Program-made: the position numbers and the translations under genes
Assembly (NCBI GenBank): GCA_022559845.1
Contig: CM040126.1
Location: forward strand, 138,020,064-138,084,063
Source: Amorphophallus konjac
Taxonomy: Eukaryota > Streptophyta > Magnoliopsida > Alismatales > Araceae
Reading direction: 5' to 3'
DNA length: 64,000 bases
Shown: piece by piece, positions 47,845 through 57,283 of the stretch
Layout of the letters: each line of letters starts with the position of its first letter
Position numbering within the stretch: position 1 is the stretch's first letter
Notes under the pieces: model-generated
The model's database searches: none
The model's input: only the letters and a program-made list of their open reading frames with translations
What the model was told of the DNA's origin: nothing

Positions 47845-48896
47845 GTGCCGGTATCAAATAGAACATGAGCAGTCTTGGAACAAATTTTTAATGTACCTTC
47901 CACAATTCCTCCTTTGCTATGGTCCGCCTCTTGGAGAGCTTGGAGACGGCCTTGCTTCTTGATCGGGCACTTCTCGTTATCAGCTTGCCCATTGAGTGGA
48001 GGACAGTCGGGAATCCTATGATCATGACTTTCGCATCGGAGACATGCTCCCAATCTTCGCCAGCATTCCTCATCCCTATGTCTGGCCTTATCACAATGTT
48101 TGCAAACCTCCTTAGAGGGTGTGGTGGTAATGGAGAAAGGCTTGTTGCTCTTCTTGGATTTCTTCTTTTTGGAGGAATCACTTCCATTACTGAACCTCTT
48201 TTTGTTAAATGAAGGTTTGAATGGCCCGGAGCTCGTAACGTGCTCCTTTTTGTCTCACCCACGGATTCTATCAGACAGTTCTGTGGCGTCTTCAAGTAGT
48301 TGGGCTCGCCTTACTATCTTCGAGTAGACTTGTATGTCCATCGGTGCCAGTTAAGTGATATATTATGGTCTAAGCCCGCTGAGAAACCTTCGGGCCATCA
48401 TCTTTTCCGTGTGCACTAGATGTGGTGCATACCGACAAAGCCTAGAGAATTGGGCCTCATACTCGGCCACTGACATGCTTCTTTGTTTCAGCATGGCAAA
48501 TTCCGCGGCCTTCTTCTCATGAATCCTATCAGAGAAATACTTGCTATTAAAGTGGTCGACGAACTCGTCCCATGTAGTGTGGTCATGCGGAGAAGTTGCT
48601 TCCACTGACCCCCACCAGAATCGGGCATCCCGTTCTAGTTGAAAAGTGGCTAATAGCACCTTCTCTTCATACATGCATTGCATTACACAGAATATGCGTT
48701 CTATCTCCTTCATCCAATTTTTGGCATCATCCGGGTCGGAAGAGCCGACGAATTTTGCTGGATTCATATTCCAAAAACTTTGGTGGAGATCTCCGGCTCC
48801 ACAGTTCATACCCCCGTGCGCTACTTGTTACAGCGCTTGGGTGAGGCCTTGGATGGTCCGCTGCATGTCTCGCCATTCGGCTCGCTCGGCGGCCAT
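47845..48896 (-). pseudogene. Gag and protease start of the outer Tekay-type element
   Basis: Starts MAAERAEWRDM at 48896; TAA at 48828-48830. The capsid domain follows (FVGSSDPDDAKNWMKEIERI, ATFQLERDARFWWGSV, NSKYFSDRIHEKKAAEFAML, VAEYEAQFSRLCRYAPHL) to a stop at 48363. A basic linker in shifted frames leads to two CCHC knuckles near 48100-48015 (CKHCDKARHRDEEC and CLRCESHDHRIPDC). The protease begins at HVLFDTG and is cut by the inner element at 47845. It is collinear with 43043-44326. Confidence 0.9.
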
Positions 48897-49049
48897 GATC
48901 CTACATTGGAATTAAATCTAATTAATATTTAACTAAACCATAAGGTTTAACGCCCTATATTGACTTAACCCATGGTTCTACCCATCTCACAGAGTAAAGG
49001 AACAAAACCTATCCTCGGACTTTGGTAACCTAGGAATTTGAAAACCTAG

Positions 49050-49061
49050 GCTCTGATACCA
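49050..49061 (-). promoter_or_regulatory. Primer binding site of the outer Tekay-type element
   Basis: TGGTATCAGAGC on the - strand, an exact match to the initiator tRNA-Met type PBS, seven bases from the LTR end at 49069. Confidence 0.88.
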
Positions 49062-49068
49062 CACAAAC

Positions 49069-49462
49069 TGTCACGCTCCGAGCACGGAAGGAATCTGGGA
49101 GTGTGCGATGAGTTTATATCAATCATGTCAATCAGAGCACCAGGTAATTTGACACATAAGGCTGAGTGCGCTAAATAAGATAATACCAAGTCTAATTTAT
49201 TTATCCAACAACTCCAAATAACTTTATTACATAGTTCAATAATGGTAATAGAACTTTTAGCACACTCTAGACTCAATAAAAAGAATATTACAATAATAGA
49301 CTCAAGAAAAATAGAAAAGACTCGATGTAAATATCTTGGACATCTGGGTATAGCTCTAAGCTCAGCTCTCATGGTCATCCCTGTCCGATTGAGTCTCGCT
49401 ATCGGAATTACCTGAAAAATAGGGGAAAACACAAGGTGAGCGAATGCTCAGTAGGGATTACA
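49069..49462 (-). mobile_element. 5' LTR of the outer Tekay-type element, first 394 bases
   Basis: Aligns with 30557-30950, including TGTCACGC, GCACGGAAGGAA and the GTAGGGATTACAT end. Alignment stops at 49462 where the Sirevirus derivative begins; TTACA (49458-49462) is the likely TSD, its partner being off the window. Confidence 0.9.
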
Positions 49463-50106
49463 TGTTGAACCCCATGCACAACCGTGTTTTAAGAAATTTT
49501 GATGATGAACTAAATACCATGTGACTGCCCTCCATGTAAACAATTTGCATATGTTGTTGTGGATTTGTATATGTCACGGCCAACTGATTTGGTGAAGTTA
49601 ACTGACATGTGCTTTGATATGCTTACAGGAGCTAGTGAGAAAGAATAGTCTCCGACTGAACTGGGTGAGACTCTTCTAACTCTTCCCTATTAGATTCACT
49701 TAACGGTTGTGATGCAAGATCTTAAGTGTGAAATTAAGTGAATAATGAGAGATAGAATTCAATTTCTAGAAATTGAGTGTTATGGAAGACTAACTTCCAG
49801 TATGCAATGTGACAGGTGTATCGAACAGCATTCAATATACAGACCACATTGGATATCTTCCAATTGAATCTTCACATGCATGTGGACCAACAAAATGGTA
49901 AGTTGCTTTGGTTGAATGGTAGGAAGAGGTTAATTGTGAAAAATGGATGGACATCTCTCAAGGTGATTCCCAAACAATCTCTAATTGGTATATCTATGAT
50001 TTGGGATACTTAATACCCTTTTCTCTCTTACATGTATTCATCTTTAATGTATCATCCTTTTGAATTACCCCTGTGCATGTTTTATTTAGTTTGCATTATG
50101 TCAGGA

Positions 50107-50434
50107 AAAGTGTCGACCCCATGGGTCGACACTTTGTGAAAGGGTCTGGTGTTCTAAGCCGGCCCTCTTATGTCTTCGAACTTGGGGATAAAAAGTCGAC
50201 CCACGGGGTCGACCTTTTTATCACTAGGTTCTGTCTGGGTTCATTTTTCAGAACCCTGGACATAAGTGTCGACCCACAAGGTCGACACTTTTTCCTGGAC
50301 TTTCTGCCATGGCTTGTTTCCATGCAACAGGTAGAAAGTGTCGACCCCATGGGTCGACACTTTCTACGTTGGGTTCTATTTGGGCGTTGTTCTGTCTTGC
50401 CCGAACGCGAGTGTCGACCCATGGGGTCGACACT
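50107..50434. repeat. Array of five near-perfect GTCGAC palindromes
   Basis: Units at 50107-50135, 50188-50221, 50264-50292, 50332-50366 and 50410-50434. Each has AGTGTCGACC or AAGTCGACC arms around a 2-6 base centre such as CCATGG or CACGG. Spacing is about 70-80 bases. The array lies 130-460 bases upstream of the TATA box. The LTR2 copies are at 58574-58905. Confidence 0.92.
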
Positions 50435-50563
50435 TTCTGGCAACCGGGAAATTCGCCAGTTCGCGCGGCGGCCAGAGCCCTTGCCCCTTTCCTCTCTTTT
50501 AGTGCCCTATTGTGATTGGCCTTTGGGGGATGATGTCATCCACGTGTCCCCTCCATCCCTGGT

Positions 50564-50572
50564 GATATAAAT
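50564..50572 (+). promoter_or_regulatory. TATA box of the Sirevirus derivative LTR
   Basis: GATATAAAT, conserved in LTR2 (about 59033-59041), followed by a T-rich stretch and GGGTTTCT. Placement after the palindrome array fits a U3 promoter. Confidence 0.55.
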
Positions 50573-51602
50573 CATATGTGATAGGGTTTCTTCAGAAAGA
50601 GAGAAAGCATCGAATGAAATTTTTTATTTTTGGGGTTTCTACAGGGAGTCCAGTCGGAGCTGAATGATGCCTCTCCCCAAGTTGTTCTGAGTTAGATTCA
50701 AGGGAAGAGAAGCTAGTAATCTATCCTGCTGCAGTGAGTTTGCTGAAGCACCATGGGTTATCATCTCTCCATCATTCATGGTCTTGATGGTGAGTCAAGG
50801 GAAGTGAAAGGGGACTGAAGCATCAGCGTCCCTTCTTCCGATCTGAACCAAAGAAGCTTCGTGAGGACATCTTCTTCAATCTGTTCATCCCCGTAAGTCA
50901 TCAACGAACCAAATCCCATCTTTGACGTTCAGGAGTTCTCTCAACCCATCCTTGTTCTTACTTGCTGCAGTCTAGTGCTTAGTTGATGTCTAGTGAGATT
51001 GCTTTGAAGATTTGTGCTTATTGAGCTTCCAAATGTACATCTGTGTCCATCTCTTAAACTGAAGAAAACTGTGTGTGTGTTCGGAGCGGTGTCTCCGAGT
51101 GTGGATTGACTGTTGGGGTACGTTCCCCATCTTGGTGTATGTGTGTGGTGCTGAGCACCATGTTGAGGGTTCGCCCTCGTGTGTGTGTGGTTTGCTACCA
51201 TCGAGCAGCGTGAGGTGTATTGGGGTTCGTCCCCGTGTGCTACCTCGTGTAGCGTTTTAGTGAAGCCTCATTGAGGTGGTGAGGGGTGGACGTAGGGTAC
51301 CCGTCGTGGCCCCGAGCCACCTAAAAATCTTTGTGCTTGTGTGATCGGTTGTGTGTTTGTTCCTTATCCTCTACCGCCATTCACAGGATGGATTATGAAC
51401 TGCGTTGCACATCGATGCTAAATTTGTCAATGTATACAGCTAGTTGAAATTGCTAAATCTCCGTGTGTGATCTTGTCACTTGCACGTTTGCTGAGATTTG
51501 ATTGAGAAGCCTTTCAAGTTATTTTAATTGGTCTTAATTTTTAGAGAGGGATCTATTCACCCCCCTCTAGATCCGTGCCACTACACTGTGGGACCCAACA
51601 AT

Positions 51603-51614
51603 TGGTATCAGAGC
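51603..51614 (+). promoter_or_regulatory. Primer binding site, initiator tRNA-Met type
   Basis: TGGTATCAGAGC, exact, two bases after the LTR end CCCAACA at 51600. Confidence 0.93.
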
Positions 51615-51670
51615 CCGGCTCTATTATATTAGATCAAACGATCTTCAGAGGGATCCTAGTGTAGTTTTGA

Positions 51671-53362
51671 ATGATGAATGCTTCTTCAGATATTGCTTCT
51701 TTGACTTCTTTACCTGTTTATAATGGTGATGACTTTAACTCATGGCTGGGAAGAATGTGTAGGACCATAAACTCAATTGATCCAAATTTGTGGAAATTAG
51801 TTAATGATGGTCCTCATAAGCTGCCTCGGGATGAGACCAAGTGGTCCAACCAAGACAGACTAAAGAGTCATGAAAATGCTACAATTTTGAAATTGCTAAA
51901 AAATTCTGTCAATACTAACAGGTTTACGTTTGTCACCTCTTGCAGAACCGCCAAAGAAATTATGGACAAATTGATGCTAGCTCAAGAGAAGCAAGGATTA
52001 ACGGGATTAATGGCGGATGATATCTATCAAACCTGTGATGAAAGTGCTGAGGAGGTAAGCTCTAAATCAGATGAAGATGAATTATCTTTCGAAGATTTAG
52101 TAGATGCCTATGAAGAACTGTCAGAAAAATATCAAAAGGTGAAACATGAAAACAACGCACTGAAGAAAAGGTCTAATGAAAATATCCATGATAATTCTTC
52201 TTGTGTGAAATGCATTGATCTAAGTTCAAAAATTGAAGAACTGGAAAAAGAAAATGAACACTTGGGATGTAAAGTTACCTTGCTTGAGAAAAGTGAAAGA
52301 ACTCTAAAGAACAAGTTAGATTCATTGTCAAATGATGAAAAAATGTTTGATAAACTACTTGACTCTGAAATTGATGCCAAGTCCCTTCTGGACAAAAATG
52401 TGAAATCTGAGAAAGAAAACGATTTGCTGAAATCTGAACTTGAAAAACGAAAGCAATTGAATAGAACCATGTGTAAAAGACTTTTGACATTTGAAAAAGG
52501 TAAGTCCATGGTCTCTCAAGAGAGTGAAAATGTAAGTATTCTAGAACAGGAAATAGAATCTTACAAGACGATAAATGCCACTCTAAATGAAAAGGTCAGT
52601 TCCTGTGAAAATCAGATTATCTCATATCAACTTCATGTAGCATCTCTTCAATCTGAGATTTCTAACTTGAATAGGTCATTGGGAAAATTCGTGAGTGGGG
52701 AGGAGAATCTAAACAAGCTCTTGGGAACTAAGGTGAACTTCCAAAGGGAAGGACTAGGATATAATCCTAGTAAAAAGGAAGCATTTAATCTGAAAACAAA
52801 AACTTCGTTTGTGCATGCTTCTAGCTCCTCAAGTACACAAAATACCTCTTCATCTGTCAATCAAAAGCCCATTATGCATGCAAAGAAACTTGATGTGAAA
52901 TCCCAAGCTCCAAAACACAACAATACTTCATGTCACTATTGTGGTGAGCTTGGATATTTAATGCATGATTGTAGCTTAATGAAAGAAGATGACTTGAATG
53001 CTTGTAAGATGCATAGCAGTAAATCTCAAGTTCATCAGAAAATAAAGGTTGAATGCTTTCATTGTGGGAAAATGGGTCATACTATGAAATTCTGTTGGTT
53101 GTTAAATGTCGAACCTAAATGGCACACTCAAAATTATAGACCCCCCAAACATGCTCAAAAGCCCAATGCTTATGTTCTACCAAAGAAATTGAAACCACGT
53201 GTGTATTGTCATTACTGTGGTTATGTGGGACATGTCATGAATGATTGCTCGTTATTGCACCTTGACGATCTGAATGCAAGGAAAATGTGGAAAGCTACAA
53301 GTCGTGGTGCAGCTAACCCCCAGGGACCCAAGATGACTTGGGTTCAAAAAACCTCAAAATGA
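51671..53362 (+). CDS. Shortened Sirevirus-type gag protein
   Basis: 563 codons, open throughout, 56 bases after the PBS. Residues 1-110 match the N-terminus of copia/Sirevirus gag (VYNGDDFNSWLGRM; FVTSCRTAKEIMDKLMLAQE). The frame then jumps directly to an acidic segment and a long coiled coil (about 150-355). Relative to the related gag at 20812-22260, some 200-250 residues are missing after AKEIMDKL, removing most of the UBN2-type domain and the first knuckle region. The C-terminus has three knuckles: CHYCGELGYLMHDC (residue 421, His replaced by Tyr), CFHCGKMGHTMKFC (462) and CHYCGYVGHVMNDC (513). It probably binds element RNA and assembles through the coiled coil. It ends TWVQKTSK with no pol fused behind it. 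The start is the first ATG of the frame (two consecutive ATGs). Confidence 0.88.
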   Translation: MMNASSDIASLTSLPVYNGDDFNSWLGRMCRTINSIDPNLWKLVNDGPHKLPRDETKWSNQDRLKSHENATILKLLKNSVNTNRFTFVTSCRTAKEIMDKLMLAQEKQGLTGLMADDIYQTCDESAEEVSSKSDEDELSFEDLVDAYEELSEKYQKVKHENNALKKRSNENIHDNSSCVKCIDLSSKIEELEKENEHLGCKVTLLEKSERTLKNKLDSLSNDEKMFDKLLDSEIDAKSLLDKNVKSEKENDLLKSELEKRKQLNRTMCKRLLTFEKGKSMVSQESENVSILEQEIESYKTINATLNEKVSSCENQIISYQLHVASLQSEISNLNRSLGKFVSGEENLNKLLGTKVNFQREGLGYNPSKKEAFNLKTKTSFVHASSSSSTQNTSSSVNQKPIMHAKKLDVKSQAPKHNNTSCHYCGELGYLMHDCSLMKEDDLNACKMHSSKSQVHQKIKVECFHCGKMGHTMKFCWLLNVEPKWHTQNYRPPKHAQKPNAYVLPKKLKPRVYCHYCGYVGHVMNDCSLLHLDDLNARKMWKATSRGAANPQGPKMTWVQKTSK

Positions 53363-53718
53363 AAATCTTGTTTTGCAGGGATGCCTTGTGATGGAAGAAG
53401 TTGTCAATAGAATAAAACTCCTCCAAGGTAAGAAATTGATGAGCCAATGTGGTAATACATTCCACTTTTACTTTCATATGTGAACAACAATCTTTTGCAA
53501 CTGTTCATAGAGTTACTTCTAGCTACACTCGTCTCTTTTTGTGAATAAGAGTTGAATTTTACACATAGTTGAATTTTACACATAAAGCACACATCTTACA
53601 TCCATACACATCACACCTTTTTGAACACTTGTGAATACAAATAAAAATTCAGTCATCTGTCACTTTGTTCTACTGACTTGCATATACCTCATATTCGTGT
53701 GCATGAATGCCATGATTC

Positions 53719-53825
53719 ACCGGTATATAAAATGACGTCAGTGGAAAGGTGGATTAAGTCCACCTGGAAGCTTTCGTTATGCATGAGTGTGGTCTTCGGA
53801 CCTACGTCCTCTGCCACGTACCGGT
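53719..53825 (+). ncRNA. Putative structured RNA element, copy 4
   Basis: 107 nt, the most regular copy. Closing stem ACCGGTA (53719-53725) with TACCGGT (53819-53825). Inner stem GACGT (53734-53738) with ACGTC (53804-53808). Hairpin 1 AGGTGGA-TTAAG-TCCACCT (53747-53765), seven pairs. Hairpin 2 GGTC-TTCG-GACC (53791-53802) with a C-G closed UUCG loop. Compared with copies 2 and 3, most stem positions differ but remain paired, while GGTATATAAAAT, CTGGAA, TTATGCATGAG and the loops are conserved. Confidence 0.65.
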
Positions 53826-54234
53826 AATCAACTTGCTTGAATACATCATTTTAACATGCTTGAATGTATATAATATACACCCAGTTCTTTTTGAACTCCT
53901 CTACGACCAAACAACCTTGCTAAATAAACTTGCATTGATTCAGGCATGAATGCCTCATGACACATCTTAACAAGGTCATTTTGGTTTGTCAACCGTGCAT
54001 ACACTTAGGGGGAGACAAAACCTTGAAAAGGCTAAATCATGTTCTACTATCTGTTCAATCACTCACTTCATATGGAACCTTAATACAACTGACTTCATTC
54101 AATAAGGATCTCTGTTATTCCACTAAACACTTTTAAGGATTCTTAAACCCCTACATTAAAGTCAAGTGACTCGTGAGGAAAAAGCTATCAGTCCCTCCAA
54201 AGATGAATAAGTGTGATTTGATATCGAGTACATC

Positions 54235-54360
54235 AAGAATCCCCCCTAAAATAAAGGAGGAAACTTGCATCGAAAAGTGTCTTATCCACATTATCATAAA
54301 TGACGATACCGAGTAACCGGGAATTGCCCCTGAAACAAAGGGCATGCCTCGTGTCAAAAG
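54235..54360 (+). repeat. Paired GAAT-CCCC...GGG repeat block
   Basis: Two copies (54235-54277, 54318-54360) homologous to 26816-26857 and 26911-26954. The second contains GCCCCTGAAACAAAGGGC, whose GCCC and GGGC arms can pair. They are followed by a shared GAAGCTACC motif and an AGTGTT.CTTA end (about 54409 to 54478). Confidence 0.55.
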
Positions 54361-55356
54361 GCTAGTCATGTTGCTATTTAAAATAAATACAAAATTGTAA
54401 GGGACTGTGCGAAGCTACCAAAAGCCGAGCATTTTGCATTGAAATGTAGGGAGGAGAGATTCCTATTAGTGTTACTTAGAACATATGATCATCCATATTG
54501 CTTTGAAAGTCATTATTCATTGTTCTCATGTTGAATCTGAGCTTGATTGTTTGAATGTATTTCCTGAATTAGTTGATCATCAATGGTTGAGCAGTACATC
54601 TACTTGTAAGCACAACAATGTTAATATGGTTCATGGACATAATTGCTTAAATCTATAGCATTCTTCTTATACCCGTCCTTAAGGGACCTTCATGCTTTAT
54701 CTTATACCTAAATATGCTTGCTTGTCTGCCTACATGCTTAGAATGCACAATGAGAACTTGATTGTTGAACCCTTATAATTGAAGCATGCAACTCACTTTG
54801 AACAAATTTAAAAATGAATTTTTATAAAAATACAGCAATGACTGGTTGATTGTGGAACTAAGCTGGTAAGAAGTACTCTCATGTGTCAAGCTGAAAATTG
54901 TGATGACTGAAAGGAATACAAATACTAATTGAATTATTTTGTGCGTTGAATTACTGCTCTGACAGTGTGTCTACTCCTCGGACCTTGTCTCATATCTCAA
55001 TGACCATGATTTAATCCTGAATTCTTTGAAGTGCTCAGAATGAAGGAGACAAGGTAAGTAATATTAGCTATAATGCTATTCTTGAGGATGGAATGTGCTT
55101 AACTCAAATCTGGTGTTATTCCTTGCAATGTTTAAATCTAAATGATTTGTGATGGATATTAGAAATGAGTGGTTGCATGTTTAATTGAATTGATCATCCA
55201 AGTGTGGGTATTTGATTTCCCTAGTCCAAAATCAATTTCTCTCAGTTAAGCTACCCACATATTGCCCATTTTGTGTTTATCATTTCGTGGATAACAAGTT
55301 GGGTTCATTTGGGCTTCAATTCACTCCATTTCACTTGATTTTTCAAAGTGCAGAAG

Positions 55357-55456
55357 AAGTGTCGACCCCTAAGGTCGACACTCTTATCGTGTGTCCCTCT
55401 GTTTCTCGCCAGATAGAATCATCTCCAAAATGTGTCGACCCACAAGGTCGACACTT
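55357..55456. repeat. Two internal GTCGAC palindromes
   Basis: AGTGTCGACC...GGTCGACACT at 55357-55383 and TGTGTCGACC...GGTCGACACTT at 55431-55456. Same arms as the LTR array but outside the LTR, about 300-600 bases before the second gene. Confidence 0.9.
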
Positions 55457-55992
55457 TTGTCACGGAACCCGGCTTGTGAACCAGACCGTAGGGCTCACTT
55501 CTCACGCCCTTTCTCTTTTGGATCGAACCCATTTTGGCCTGGCTCTCTTTTGGTCGAACCCCATCAAACCCAAAACCCTTCTCTACTCCTTTAAACCCAT
55601 TCATTACCCCATCTTCTTCTACCCTATCGTTCCATCCGCAACACCCCACGGACGATCCTCCACTTCCCAAGTCTCCGCGGCTCCTCCTCTCCATTCCTTT
55701 TCCAGCCCCCGTTTCTCTCCATCCACCCCATCTCTTCTAAAAGCACCCTCCGGTGGGCGGCGGCGTTGGCTCTTCATCCTCCTCTGGAAGCAGTCGCGGC
55801 GCCCTCCTCCGAAGTACATCTGGTTGGAGAAGGTGCTGCTTGTGGTGTGAACTCAAGCCAGTCAGAGGAAGCCCTTCATCTACTCGAGGGTATCACTACC
55901 GGTCTCCTTCCACTTGCTCAAGAGTTCGTCCACCTGATTCAGTGAAGACCGGACAGTGTCAGCATCTATTTAAAGCTATCCAAGCTGCATCA

Positions 55993-57195
55993 ATGGCACC
56001 CAAGAAAAGATCGGTGTTAGAGAGGGAGGAAGCCCGCATCCAAATTGAACTAAGGCGTAATGACAAGGAAGCCCAGGTTGAAAGAAGGAAAAGAGTATCT
56101 GAGACGAAGATGTTGGCTGAAAGGAAAGTGTTGCGCCCTCGTGCGGTTGATTTTAGAAGCATTGAAACTACTCTGCCAAGGTTAGTAGAACTGTTGAGGA
56201 AGCAGCCAAATTTGATTCCCTTCATGACTGAGCACAGAAGAGTCTATCATTCACTAGTTCATCATTTCTATGGAAATATGGTTGTCAAAAATGATGAACT
56301 GTACACTGAGATAAATGGGCATTCTGTTCCTTTAACTCAGTTGATAGGAAAAGCCCTGAATCTGCCTTGGGATAGTGGGATGATATACGAAGAAGCCATT
56401 TATTCTGAAGAACTTGCATATGAACTCATGACAGATAAAGTAGCAACACCATGGTGTGTACCCAAGCTCAATGCAAATGAATTCCCATCCCTTCAGAGAA
56501 TTTTGCATCACATGATGACCACTATTCTATTGCCAAGATCAGGGTCTAGAGAACAAGTAACTGACATGCACAAATTCCTATTTGTACAAATAATGAGTGG
56601 AGAACCGGTTAACTTCCCAATGGTGATGATAGAGTACATAACTAGCTGCAGGAAGTCTAAGAACCGAAATTTACCTTATGAAGCTGCTTTAACACCAATT
56701 TTTCAGTCCTTGCATATTGACTTGAGTCAGCAGGTCAGTCATCCAATTAAGGATGCCGACATCTATACTCTCCCATCCATCTGCACCAACATGGGATATG
56801 AATTGATAAATGGTGTTCTTGTTCGTATTCTTCCGTCAAAGAAAGGTAAAGCCCCAGAAGCAGGGTCTGGGCAGAATGAAGGTGAAGATGATGAACAACC
56901 CATCAGCAGAACTACCAGAACAAGAGGATCACAGGCCACATCTTCAACAGCTCCATCAATGAGCACCAAATTCGATGAACTAACTGATGAAGTGTGCAAT
57001 GTTAAAGAATCTGTGGATGCCCTCACACGGGAAGTAAAGGAACTGAAGCTTCACCATGATACTTATCTTCAGAAGTTTGCTGCCATGGCCGACTCCATTG
57101 ATTCCCTTCATACTGCTATTGGCATTCAAAACTCCAAGTTTGATGATCTCTCTGATTTTCTCCGGCGTCCACGCACACCTCTTGCCTCTCCTTGA
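55993..57195 (+). CDS. Extra protein of the Sirevirus derivative (putative plant transposon protein-like)
   Basis: The frame is open from 55753, but MAPKKRSVLEREEARIQIEL at 55993 looks like the real start; the upstream part is low-complexity Gly/Ser/Arg. From 55993 it has 400 codons: a charged helical N-terminus (1-55), a globular middle (about 60-270) with YHSLVHHFYGN, LIGKALNLPWDSGM, WCVPKLNANEFPSLQRILHH and FLFVQIMSGEPVNFPMVMIE, a Lys/Glu/Thr-rich linker, and a C-terminal coiled coil (about 320-390). The middle resembles the family often labelled putative plant transposon protein; that is from memory and no catalytic triad is evident. It lies where Sireviruses carry an envelope-like gene, but no signal peptide or membrane segment is seen. 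Function unknown. Confidence 0.75.
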   Translation: MAPKKRSVLEREEARIQIELRRNDKEAQVERRKRVSETKMLAERKVLRPRAVDFRSIETTLPRLVELLRKQPNLIPFMTEHRRVYHSLVHHFYGNMVVKNDELYTEINGHSVPLTQLIGKALNLPWDSGMIYEEAIYSEELAYELMTDKVATPWCVPKLNANEFPSLQRILHHMMTTILLPRSGSREQVTDMHKFLFVQIMSGEPVNFPMVMIEYITSCRKSKNRNLPYEAALTPIFQSLHIDLSQQVSHPIKDADIYTLPSICTNMGYELINGVLVRILPSKKGKAPEAGSGQNEGEDDEQPISRTTRTRGSQATSSTAPSMSTKFDELTDEVCNVKESVDALTREVKELKLHHDTYLQKFAAMADSIDSLHTAIGIQNSKFDDLSDFLRRPRTPLASP

Positions 57196-57255
57196 GGCTT
57201 TGATCTCTAGCACCATACTTCTAATGACCAAGCTAATTAACTTTTCCCCCCTTAC

Positions 57256-57283
57256 CACTCCTTTTTGTTGATGACAAAGGGGG
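57256..57283 (+). promoter_or_regulatory. Extra PPT-like tract
   Basis: TTTTTGTTGATGACAAAGGG followed by GGAG, about 60 bases after the extra gene and 645 bases before the real PPT. A homologous tract lies at 27608-27640 in the second Sirevirus-like element. Extra PPTs are a known Sirevirus trait. Confidence 0.6.

Larger units (their letters stand above)
30557..49462 (-). mobile_element. Outer Tekay/Del-type chromovirus, interrupted twice
   Basis: A - strand Ty3/gypsy element with LTRs starting TGTCACGC at 30557 (3' LTR, complete) and 49069 (5' LTR, first 394 bases in the window), PBS at 49050-49061 and PPT at 33536-33547. Gag-PR-RT-RH-IN-chromodomain order, LTRs near 3 kb and a Tekay-type C-terminal chromodomain define the family. 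Protease is split by the inner element at 36922-47844 (TSD GGCGC versus GGCAC on the coding strand). The 5' LTR is split at 49463 by a Sirevirus derivative. Confidence 0.9.
49463..51600 (+). mobile_element. 5' LTR of the Sirevirus derivative
   Basis: 2138 bases from TGTTGAACCCC to GGGACCCAACA. Contains five GTCGAC palindromes in U3 (50107-50434), then a TATA-like GATATAAAT at about 50564-50572. The U5 end has the ATTCACCCCCCTCTAGATC stretch also seen in the copia LTR at 22545 (- strand). Confidence 0.92.
53363..55750 (+). other. Non-coding middle of the Sirevirus derivative
   Basis: Nothing pol-like is visible. It holds the ~105-nt structured element (53719-53825), a GTGCATACACTTAGGGGGAG tract (53995-54014), a paired hairpin-like repeat block (54235-54360), and two GTCGAC palindromes (55357-55383, 55431-55456) like those in the LTR. 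A pyrimidine-rich stretch at about 55560-55750 precedes the second gene. Confidence 0.7.

Noticed and set aside
55753..55992. N-terminal extension of the extra gene (Gly/Ser/Arg-rich)
   Set aside because: Low complexity and at a compositional boundary; the ATG at 55993 begins normal protein-like sequence. Kept as a possible but unlikely start.
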